Below, piece by piece: positions 1 to 4,953 of a stretch of DNA of 13,184 nucleotides. Positions within the stretch are counted from its first letter, which is position 1; every line of letters starts with the position of its first letter. The position numbers were made by a program, and so were the translations under genes. This DNA is from an uncultured Erysipelotrichaceae bacterium (lineage in GTDB: Bacteria > Bacillota_I > Bacilli_A > RFN20 > CAG-826), in NCBI GenBank assembly GCA_900321535.1, contig ONWJ01000011.1, positions 1 to 13,184 of the forward strand. Direction: 5' to 3'. The notes beneath the pieces are model-generated. The model did no database searches, was not told where the DNA came from, and saw nothing but the letters and a program-made list of their open reading frames with translations.

Positions 1-105
1 AAAATAAGGCATAGTCAGTGGAATCGTGGAAAAAACGCGAAAAACAGAGGGATGATTTTGGAAGAAAACGCAGAGGATTTTGAACCCAGAAAACCCCATA
101 AAAAC
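1..105. other. Left-edge stretch without a recognisable gene
   Basis: No gene can be supported here. Plus frame 1 is open from the window edge to a TAA at 133-135 (44 codons, Lys/Glu/Asn rich), so it could be the tail of a gene entering from the left, but its last codons run into the palindrome array. The minus strand is also open from an ATG at 99-97 to the edge. The two open frames share codon boundaries and reflect a purine-rich plus strand, so neither is decisive. No ribosome binding site, terminator or known protein motif was recognised. Confidence 0.4.
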
Positions 106-281
106 TATACAGTGTATAAACTATACACTGTATAAAAGAAATATACACTGTATAAATATGAAACTATACAATGTATAAATTCATAGCTAGACACTGTATA
201 AGACAAGCACTATACAGTGTCTAAATTATTCTTTATACACTGTCTAAAGTAACTATACAGTGTATAACTATACAGTGTATA
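106..281. repeat. Array of nine 13-bp palindromes (TATACA-S-TGTATA)
   Basis: Nine sites lie at 106-118, 122-134, 142-154, 165-177, 188-200, 211-223, 234-246, 254-266 and 269-281. The consensus TATACAGTGTATA is an odd-length palindrome: TATACA and TGTATA are reverse complements around one central base. Sites 1, 8 and 9 have central G; 2 and 3 have central C. Site 4 has central A, and sites 5, 6 and 7 each have one outer arm base changed (TAGACA or TGTCTA). Centre-to-centre distances are 16, 20, 23, 23, 23, 23, 20 and 15 bp. This looks like a cooperative binding array for a dimeric DNA-binding protein, most likely controlling a gene left of the window, because the gene on the right ends here behind a terminator. 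The TACA/TGTA half-site recalls GntR-, PadR- or CopY/BlaI-type operators but matches none that I can name with confidence. Confidence 0.85.
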
Positions 282-307
282 AAAACGGGCCATTCTCTTT
301 GGCCCGT
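281..307 (-). terminator. Rho-independent terminator of the mgtC/IMPase unit
   Basis: On the minus strand the stem is ACGGGCC (307-301) and GGCCCGT (291-285) with a 9-nt loop, followed by a run of T at 285-281. It lies about 20 nt past the stop codon of the inositol-monophosphatase-like gene and directly abuts the palindrome array. Confidence 0.85.
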
Positions 308-325
308 AGCTATTCGATGTTTTTC

Positions 326-1093
326 TTACTTGAAATAAGGATAAGCAATCTTTCTTAAGACATCCAAATTCTCTTTATTATTCGCGGCTATCGCAAAGCT
401 AGGATGGCTATATTCCATTGGGTTGCCTTCTAAATCGCAGATTTCTCCGCCCGCTTCCTTAATAATGAGCGATGCGGCGGCGTAATCCCAAACTTGAAGC
501 TTCATTTCGAGGTATATATCTCCGCGTCCGCAGGCGACCGAACAGATCTCAAAAGCGGCGGAACCGGTTCTGCGTATATCGCTGACCAACGGGAATACAT
601 TCTCGGCGAATTGGAATGCTTTATGCGAATACTGCTTCTCATAGGCGGAGAAAGCGGTGTAGAGCACGCATTCTTTCATCGGAATATTGGTTGGATGGAT
701 TGGCTTGCCGTTTAAGAAAGCGCCTTTGCCTTTCTCGGCTTCAAACATCATCTTTTGATAAGGGTTATAAACAACGCCTAGGATAATTTCACCTTCATGC
801 TCTAACGCGACGGAAATGCAGCATACGGAAATATGCTTAGCATAATTTGTGGTGCCGTCAATCGGATCGATGATCCAGACATAATCCTTGGTTAAATCGT
901 TCTCATCGCCTTCTTCGCAGTAGAAACCGCTGCTAGGGAAGAACGCAGATAGCTTTTGCTTCAAGAACGCCTGGACGGCGATGTCGTTGCTGGTGACTAA
1001 ATTCGATGATGTCCCTTTTTCTTTGACGGAAAAATCATCATTGAGCATGATTTTGGATGCTTGAAGCACGATGGATTTAACAGTTTCTATCAT
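326..1093 (-). CDS. Inositol monophosphatase family phosphatase
   Basis: This is a Mg2+-dependent phosphatase of the inositol monophosphatase superfamily (IMPase/FBPase/CysQ fold); the exact substrate (inositol phosphate, PAP, NADP or a sugar phosphate) cannot be told from sequence. Family signatures are present, numbered from the ATG at 1093: the metal-binding Glu pair in EEGDEN (60-61), motif A DPIDGTTNYA (Asp76, Asp79) and motif B WDYAAA (Trp202-Asp203). Its 255 residues match the usual 250-270. I chose the ATG at 1093 because the helix starting MIETVKSIV is where family members begin. An in-frame ATG at 1138 overlaps the mgtC stop codon (TAATG) and would add 15 residues encoded across an intrinsic terminator. 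Neither start has a strong Shine-Dalgarno site. It is probably cotranscribed with mgtC by readthrough of that terminator. Confidence 0.85.
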   Translation of the reverse strand: MIETVKSIVLQASKIMLNDDFSVKEKGTSSNLVTSNDIAVQAFLKQKLSAFFPSSGFYCEEGDENDLTKDYVWIIDPIDGTTNYAKHISVCCISVALEHEGEIILGVVYNPYQKMMFEAEKGKGAFLNGKPIHPTNIPMKECVLYTAFSAYEKQYSHKAFQFAENVFPLVSDIRRTGSAAFEICSVACGRGDIYLEMKLQVWDYAAASLIIKEAGGEICDLEGNPMEYSHPSFAIAANNKENLDVLRKIAYPYFK

Positions 1094-1108
1094 GGTTTTA
1101 AAGGTGTT

Positions 1109-1129
1109 AAAAAAGCCCCGAATGGGGCT
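1109..1129 (-). terminator. Intrinsic terminator between mgtC-like and IMPase genes
   Basis: The minus strand has AGCCCC (1129-1124), loop ATTC and GGGGCT (1119-1114), running directly into TTTTT (1113-1109). It sits 9 nt after the mgtC stop and 16 nt before the ATG at 1093, so the downstream gene is reached only by readthrough or from an internal promoter that I do not see. Confidence 0.75.
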
Positions 1130-1137
1130 AAGAAGCA

Positions 1138-1884
1138 TTAGAGTTTATGTCCGTTGATGACGCCGACTTGGAGAACGCCTTCTAGTTGTTCTAAGTGAGC
1201 TAAGAATTCATTGGTTCTGAAATCGCTGGAATTAGAGACGGCTAGGAAGGTCGCTTGAACCTCGCCATTATCACAAAGCTCAACCTGGAGATCGAGGATG
1301 GTGCAGCCAAATTTCTGGGCGATTTGCAGCAATTCTCCGATAATGGTGGATTTATGTTCTACGCGAAGAGACACCAACGGAGCCTTCTTATTAAGACGCG
1401 TTTCGAATTTACGGACCGCGGTTAAGACGAACATGATAAGTCCGGTGCCGACGATGGCGATGATGTAGTTCATCGAGCCACAGGCTAAACCGATGGCCAT
1501 AACAATCCAGATGGTAGCGGCGGTGGTGAGTCCGCGGATACCGGAATTGCGGTGGATGATCGCGCCTGCGCCTAAGAAACCGACGCCGGTGATGACTTGG
1601 GCAGCTAAACGAGCGACATCGCGGGTAAGTGGCTGACCGTTAATGACGATCGCAGGGAAGCCATAGATCGAGATGATCATGATGATGCAAGAGCCGACGC
1701 CGACAAGAAGGTGGGTACGTAAACCAGCGCTTCTTCCTCTGCGTTCTCTTTCAATGCCGATAATACCGCATAAGACAACGGATAAGACAAGGGCGATCAC
1801 GCAGAGAACGAAATTCCCAACGGGCCATTCATTGATTGTCCAAGAGCCGATTTTCTCGGCAATAACTTGATCTATGGTAGTCAT
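1138..1884 (-). CDS. MgtC/SapB family membrane protein
   Basis: This 248-residue inner-membrane protein belongs to the MgtC/SapB (YhiD) family, linked to Mg2+ limitation and membrane homeostasis in other bacteria. It has hydrophobic segments at about 24-44 and 58-76, then the glycine-rich GVGFLGAGAII region and two more toward residue 155. The family-typical charged segment ERERRGRSAGLRTH lies after the first helix. A soluble C-terminal domain of about 80 residues (from VSLRVEHKST) resembles the ACT-like domain of longer family members. The gene diverges from tyrS across 134 bp. A -10 hexamer TACAAT ends 6 nt before the ATG, which suggests a leaderless mRNA. Whether it transports Mg2+ or regulates another system is unknown. 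The Mg2+-dependent phosphatase gene downstream is a plausible partner by context only. Confidence 0.9.
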   Translation of the reverse strand: MTTIDQVIAEKIGSWTINEWPVGNFVLCVIALVLSVVLCGIIGIERERRGRSAGLRTHLLVGVGSCIIMIISIYGFPAIVINGQPLTRDVARLAAQVITGVGFLGAGAIIHRNSGIRGLTTAATIWIVMAIGLACGSMNYIIAIVGTGLIMFVLTAVRKFETRLNKKAPLVSLRVEHKSTIIGELLQIAQKFGCTILDLQVELCDNGEVQATFLAVSNSSDFRTNEFLAHLEQLEGVLQVGVINGHKL

Positions 1885-1896
1885 GACATCATTGTA
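1885..1896 (-). promoter_or_regulatory. -10 element of mgtC-like gene, leaderless arrangement
   Basis: TACAAT (1896-1891) is followed by six bases, GATGTC, and then the ATG at 1884. Transcription starting about 7 nt past the -10 would begin at the start codon. No clear -35 box is seen at 16-18 bp. A GAAGAAGAG tract lies upstream but overlaps or precedes the -10, so it would not be in the transcript. Confidence 0.55.
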
Positions 1897-1947
1897 CTCT
1901 TCTTCTTTCGAAAAAGGGGAAGAAAATCGTCGAGATTGGCTGATAAA

Positions 1948-1963
1948 TGATGCATAAGCATCA
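1948..1963. repeat. Inverted repeat TGATGC-N4-GCATCA in the divergent promoter region
   Basis: A perfect 6-bp inverted repeat with a 4-bp centre (ATAA) lies about midway between the divergent mgtC and tyrS starts. It could be an operator affecting either gene or a small hairpin. A second small hairpin (AGCGA-GTT-TCGCT, 1969-1981) follows just before the proposed tyrS -35. No regulator can be assigned. Confidence 0.4.
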
Positions 1964-1981
1964 AAACGAGCGAGTTTCGCT

Positions 1982-2009
1982 TTGCCTAGCCCAAAGAAAC
2001 GACTAGAAT
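1982..2009 (+). promoter_or_regulatory. tyrS promoter, nearly leaderless
   Basis: TTGCCT (1982-1987), a 16-bp spacer and TAGAAT (2004-2009) form a reasonable sigma-A promoter. Only 9 nt separate the -10 from the ATG, so the mRNA would have at most a few nucleotides before the start, and no Shine-Dalgarno sequence is present. Confidence 0.5.
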
Positions 2010-2018
2010 ATCCCTGCT

Positions 2019-3014
2019 ATGAAAAACATCCTCGAAGATTTACGTTACCGTGACCTCATCGAACAATTCTCGGATGAGGCGAAAATGAAGGAAATGCTCT
2101 CCAAAAAGCAAGTCCTTTACTGTGGATTTGACCCCTCGGCCGTCTCCATGCATCTTGGCAATTATGTCATGATTTCTTTGCTCAAACGTTTCCAACTCGC
2201 TGGGCATAAAGTCGTCGCTCTTGTCGGCGGCGCGACCGGCATGATCGGCGATCCAAGTGGCAAAAGCAAAGAACGCAATCTCCAAACCAAGGAAGCGCTT
2301 GATGCGAATACGGCTGCCATCAAAGCCCAATTGGAACGTTATATTGATTTAAGCGATCCTGAAAAAGGCGCGATCGTCTCGAACTATGATTGGCTCGGCA
2401 ATATGCCGATGATTGATTTCCTCCGCGATTATGGCAAGTATTTCTCAATCAACTACATGCTCTCCAAGGAAATCGTCAAATCTCGTTTGGAAGCCGGCAT
2501 CTCTTTCACCGAATTCTCTTATCAAATCCTCCAATCCATCGACTTTTATCACCTTCATCATGCCCTCGGCGTGAACATCCAACTCGGTGGCAATGACCAG
2601 TGGGGCAACCTCACTTCTGGTTTGGAATTGATCCGCAAAATCGATGGAGAAAACGAAGATGTCGCGGTCATGACTGCCCATTTGATTTTAAGAAGCGATG
2701 GAAAGAAGTTCGGCAAATCGGAAAAAGGCGCTTTGTTCCTTGACCGTAACCTCACTTCGCCATATCAGCTCTATCAATATTTCATGAACGTCACTGATGA
2801 AGACGCGATTCGCTTCCTCAAGATCTTCTCCTTCTTAGAAAAAGAAGAAATCGAGGATATTGCAAGAGAGCACTTCGCAAATCCAGGCATGCGCATCGGT
2901 CAAAAGAAAGTGGCCTACGAAGTCACCAAAGACATCCACGGCAAAGAAGCGGCGGATGAAGCGGTGGCGATGTCAGAATCTTTGTTCTCTGGTGACTTTG
3001 CCTCGTTAAGCTAA
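2019..3014 (+). CDS. tyrS: Tyrosyl-tRNA synthetase, catalytic and anticodon-binding part, cut by in-frame TAA
   Basis: Tyrosyl-tRNA synthetase charges tRNA-Tyr with tyrosine using ATP. The 331 residues cover the Rossmann catalytic domain and the alpha-helical anticodon-binding region. The class I HIGH signature appears as HLGN (45-48) after CGFDPSA; the tyrosine/tRNA region GGNDQWGN is at 190-197; the KMSKS loop is KFGKS (230-234). Family members run to about 400-420 residues and end in an S4 RNA-binding domain. Here a TAA at 3012-3014 stops translation in the linker after GDFASLS, and the same frame continues without other stops to 3275 with a good S4 domain. Read through, the product would be 418 residues long, the normal size. 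The TAA is therefore a point nonsense change, a recoding site or a sequence error. No T-box leader fits in the 134-bp upstream region. Confidence 0.9.
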   Translation: MKNILEDLRYRDLIEQFSDEAKMKEMLSKKQVLYCGFDPSAVSMHLGNYVMISLLKRFQLAGHKVVALVGGATGMIGDPSGKSKERNLQTKEALDANTAAIKAQLERYIDLSDPEKGAIVSNYDWLGNMPMIDFLRDYGKYFSINYMLSKEIVKSRLEAGISFTEFSYQILQSIDFYHLHHALGVNIQLGGNDQWGNLTSGLELIRKIDGENEDVAVMTAHLILRSDGKKFGKSEKGALFLDRNLTSPYQLYQYFMNVTDEDAIRFLKIFSFLEKEEIEDIAREHFANPGMRIGQKKVAYEVTKDIHGKEAADEAVAMSESLFSGDFASLS

Positions 3015-3275
3015 TCCGCTTTGGAAGAGCTCTTCGGCGACCTCACCGTTGAAATCAACGAAGGCATCCTCCTAGAGGATTTCCTCATCCAAGCAAAATC
3101 TGCGACCAGCAAACGTGAAGCTCGTACCTTCATCACCGGCAATTCTGTCTCCATCAATGGAACCAAGGTCGCCGATTTAGCCAAGACCATCACCAAAGCC
3201 GACGCGCTCTATGGTAAATACGTTGTCTTAAAGCGTGGCAAAAAGAACTATTATCTTGGCAAATTCGTTGCCTAA
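3015..3275 (+). pseudogene. tyrS: Severed S4 domain of tyrS, in frame after the TAA
   Basis: This is the C-terminal tail of tyrosyl-tRNA synthetase in the same reading frame as 2019-3014. It contains the S4 fold: the helix-turn motif SKREARTFI followed by GNSVSINGTKV, then a terminal strand pair ending in YYLGKFVA. In TyrS this domain grips the long variable arm of tRNA-Tyr. A TTG at 3021 could start a separate 84-residue polypeptide by reinitiation 7 nt after the stop, but the upstream bases form no clear ribosome binding site. Coding quality is intact, so the interruption is recent, tolerated by readthrough or reinitiation, or not real. Confidence 0.75.
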
Positions 3276-3291
3276 AAGCACTTCATAACCA

Positions 3292-3323
3292 AAAAAGACG
3301 CCAGGTTCCTCTGACGTCTTTTT
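3292..3323. terminator. Bidirectional terminator between tyrS and the ASCH gene
   Basis: AAAAAGACG (3292-3300) pairs with CGTCTTTTT (3315-3323). An inner CAG/CTG continues the stem past one C/A mismatch. Both strands end in T runs, and the two flanking genes converge here, so it can serve both. Confidence 0.8.
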
Positions 3324-3344
3324 AAACAGGTTTTGCAGGGATTT

Positions 3345-3734
3345 TTAGATTTCTGTCGCGTTTTTGTCATCCACTAAACGGATGACAATCGCGTAAGCAC
3401 CGTAACGTTCAATGGCTTCTTTGGAATAATATTGGAGCATGTCGTCAGGATGAGCGACATCATCTTTTTCATAACCGATTCTGGTTTTCGGATAGAACTC
3501 ATATAAGGCTTTAAAATCCTTGAACCTCCTTAACTCCAATACTTCAGCGACAAGTTCTTCGCCGGTTTCTTGGTTCGTAAAGATGATGAGGTCACCGATT
3601 TGAATCGCTCTTCTTTTTGGATCATATAGTCTCATCTCCACATCTTTCTTTTTGGCTTTGATGAAGGAGAAAGGATGAGGCTTCAAATTTAAGCGGAAGA
3701 CATTCTTGATGTCGTATTGTTCTTTTCTTGACAT
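3345..3734 (-). CDS. ASCH domain protein (PUA-like, likely RNA binding)
   Basis: This 129-residue protein has an ASCH (PUA-superfamily) fold. The central segment MRLYDPKRRAIQIGDLIIF followed by a second short strand (ELVAEVLEL) matches the ASCH pattern of a charged loop and a G-D-x-I-x-F strand. Small ASCH proteins bind RNA or act on modified nucleosides such as N4-acetylcytidine; no specific reaction can be claimed here. It forms its own transcription unit, with TAAAAT ending 6 nt before the ATG and the terminator at 3292-3323 downstream. A GAGGAG tract lies more than 20 nt upstream, too far to act as a Shine-Dalgarno site for this ATG and upstream of the proposed -10. Confidence 0.8.
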   Translation of the reverse strand: MSRKEQYDIKNVFRLNLKPHPFSFIKAKKKDVEMRLYDPKRRAIQIGDLIIFTNQETGEELVAEVLELRRFKDFKALYEFYPKTRIGYEKDDVAHPDDMLQYYSKEAIERYGAYAIVIRLVDDKNATEI

Positions 3735-3746
3735 GGTTAGATTTTA
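3735..3746 (-). promoter_or_regulatory. -10 element of the ASCH gene, leaderless arrangement
   Basis: TAAAAT (3746-3741) is followed by six bases, CTAACC, and the ATG at 3734. The upstream DNA is a TATATA-rich palindromic tract without a good -35. The geometry equals that of the mgtC and ezrA starts. Confidence 0.5.
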
Positions 3747-3782
3747 CTACATCTCCTCTTTTTATATATAAAGATTAGGGCA

Positions 3783-3809
3783 AAACAAAAACCCCGCCAT
3801 AGGGCAGGG
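3783..3809 (-). terminator. rpsD terminator
   Basis: On the minus strand CCCTGCC (3809-3803) pairs with GGCGGGG (3798-3792) through one wobble pair and a CTAT loop, followed by TTTTTGTTTT. It lies 22 nt past the rpsD stop codon. Confidence 0.8.
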
Positions 3810-3830
3810 CAATTGGTTCCGGCTGTCGGA

Positions 3831-4436
3831 TCAGAGCAAGCGGTTGTACCACTCGATGATCTGGGATTCCTGGATCTCGAGAGGGAGCTCGTTACGCTCT
3901 GGCATACGGACGAAGGTTCCTTCGAACTTCTCCGCGTCGACTTTAACGAAGCCAATGGTTGCTGGGCGGGAATCCATCGATTCCTTGACGCACTTCAATG
4001 GGGTCTCTTCCTTGAGGGAGATGACATCATTGACCTTGCAGAGGTAGGAAGGGATATCAACCTTCTTGCCGTTGACAAGGATGTGGCCATGATTGACGAG
4101 TTGACGCGCAGCTGCACGAGTGCGAGCAAATCCGATGCGATAGACAAGGTTGTCCAAGCGGGATTCGAGAATGCCGAAGAAGGCAAGACCGGTGACGGTT
4201 GGCTCTCTCTTAGCAATCAAGAAGAGACGACGGAATTGACGCTCGTTGAGGCCATAGTAGAGGCGGAGCTTCTGCTTTTCAGCGAGCTGAGCGCTATACT
4301 CGGATGGTTTCCTCTTGCGGTCTTGGCCGTGTTGGCCAGGGCCAAATGGGCGTTTCTTGAGTTCGTCTCCAGTTTCGAGGATGGAGAAACCTAAATGGCG
4401 GGATTTTTTCCACGTGCTGCCAGTGTATCTTGACAT
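3831..4436 (-). CDS. rpsD: 30S ribosomal protein S4
   Basis: S4 nucleates assembly of the 30S body on 16S rRNA and in many bacteria represses its own mRNA. The start MSRYTGSTWKKSRHLGFSIL is the standard Firmicutes S4 N-terminus, and the PFGPGQHG segment follows. The S4 RNA-binding domain covers about residues 90-155 (SRLDNLVYRIGFARTRAAARQLVNHGHILVNGKKV). The family-typical RNELP..I.ES.I.EWY ending is present. The protein has 201 residues, as usual, and lacks the zinc-binding Cys cluster of some S4 variants. It is monocistronic with its own promoter, long leader and terminator. AAAGGAG (4452-4446) lies 9 nt before the ATG. A second ATG inside the spacer is out of frame and too close to the Shine-Dalgarno site. 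Confidence 0.97.
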   Translation of the reverse strand: MSRYTGSTWKKSRHLGFSILETGDELKKRPFGPGQHGQDRKRKPSEYSAQLAEKQKLRLYYGLNERQFRRLFLIAKREPTVTGLAFFGILESRLDNLVYRIGFARTRAAARQLVNHGHILVNGKKVDIPSYLCKVNDVISLKEETPLKCVKESMDSRPATIGFVKVDAEKFEGTFVRMPERNELPLEIQESQIIEWYNRLL

Positions 4437-4590
4437 ATTTCATGTCTCCTTTCTTTGCGTTACCAAAGTCCAGAGTGCTTCTTCCATCTTCCCGGATGTC
4501 AAGCGGTTCGGCCAAGTAGCAGAAGGCTTACTGTTGATATCGTGCTTGACGTCGGTCGGAAGCGTAGGAGCATGCTGCTTTTGTACGCAA
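4437..4590 (-). ncRNA. rpsD mRNA leader, probable S4-binding autoregulatory element
   Basis: The promoter at 4596-4624 predicts a 5' leader of about 150 nt. GACGTCAAGC (4553-4544) can pair with GCTTGACATC (4504-4495) over 9 of 10 positions, enclosing about 39 nt. A smaller hairpin, CTTTG-GTAACG-CAAAG (4468-4453), sits directly against the AAAGGAG ribosome binding site. Firmicutes rpsD genes are known to carry leaders through which S4 represses its own translation. I infer that role here from position and structure, not from an alignment. Confidence 0.55.
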
Positions 4591-4595
4591 GCGAG

Positions 4596-4624
4596 AGTAT
4601 ACGCATACGCGGGCGCCAAGTCAA
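4596..4624 (-). promoter_or_regulatory. rpsD promoter
   Basis: On the minus strand TTGACT (4624-4619), a 17-bp spacer and TATACT (4601-4596) match the sigma-A consensus closely. This is the strongest promoter visible in the window, as expected for a ribosomal protein gene. Confidence 0.85.
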
Positions 4625-4938
4625 CAAAATAATGTAATGGGCTTCTTTACGATTGAGACGAGGTTTTTGCAAAGATAGGATTGTCTATTAAGGATCATTA
4701 CCGATCCGATGATTAAGGATTACGAAATATAGGAGTATTTGTCCGTCTGCTTCTTGAATGAAATCGGCTTCAAAATCCGTCCAAAATACGAAATAACTCT
4801 GCAAAAACCTCTTATTTTAATGTTTTCAACTGCATTTTCGACCGTCTTTTGTGGCGGTGTTTTGCCTCATTAAGTAGTATCCGAACAAACAAATTGGAAA
4901 ACTTTTCAACACTTATCGCTCGCATGTGCGCAAACGCG
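4625..4938. other. AT-rich intergenic region between rpsD and ezrA promoters
   Basis: This stretch of about 310 bp holds no gene that I can support; open frames are under 20 codons. A perfect 12-bp inverted repeat, GAGGTTTTTGCA at 4660-4671 and TGCAAAAACCTC at 4800-4811, encloses 128 bp. A 9-bp direct repeat, ATTAAGGAT, occurs at 4687-4695 and 4712-4720, and a short hairpin GGATC-N6-GATCC lies between them. No tRNA, riboswitch or known small RNA was recognised. Confidence 0.5.
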
Positions 4939-4947
4939 TGTTAAAAT
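4939..4947 (+). promoter_or_regulatory. ezrA operon promoter, extended -10, leaderless
   Basis: TGTTAAAAT (4939-4947) is an extended -10 (TGn followed by TAAAAT). Six bases, ACCCGC, separate it from the ATG at 4954, so the transcript would start at or next to the A of the start codon. No -35 box is obvious, which fits an extended -10 promoter. No Shine-Dalgarno sequence precedes the ATG. Confidence 0.6.
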
Positions 4948-4953
4948 ACCCGC

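Noticed and set aside
97..135. Open frames at the left edge on both strands (plus frame 1 to TAA at 135; minus ATG at 99 running off the edge)
   Set aside because: The two share codon boundaries on a purine-rich strand, show no protein motif or ribosome binding site, and are short enough to occur by chance.
106..281. CRISPR array interpretation of the repeats
   Set aside because: The units are 13-bp palindromes with 2-10 bp gaps, far too short for CRISPR repeats and spacers, and no cas gene is visible.
106..281. LexA, DnaA or dif sites
   Set aside because: No match to the GAAC-N4-GTTC Gram-positive SOS box or to the TTATCCACA DnaA box, the half-site spacing differs from the E. coli LexA box, and dif is a single 28-bp site.
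3813..4394. Long plus-strand open frame opposite rpsD (193 codons)
   Set aside because: It is the antisense shadow of rpsD; the minus-strand product is an unmistakable S4 protein.
4637..4678. Tiny reading frame (13 codons) in the rpsD-ezrA gap
   Set aside because: Too short, with no ribosome binding site or family resemblance.
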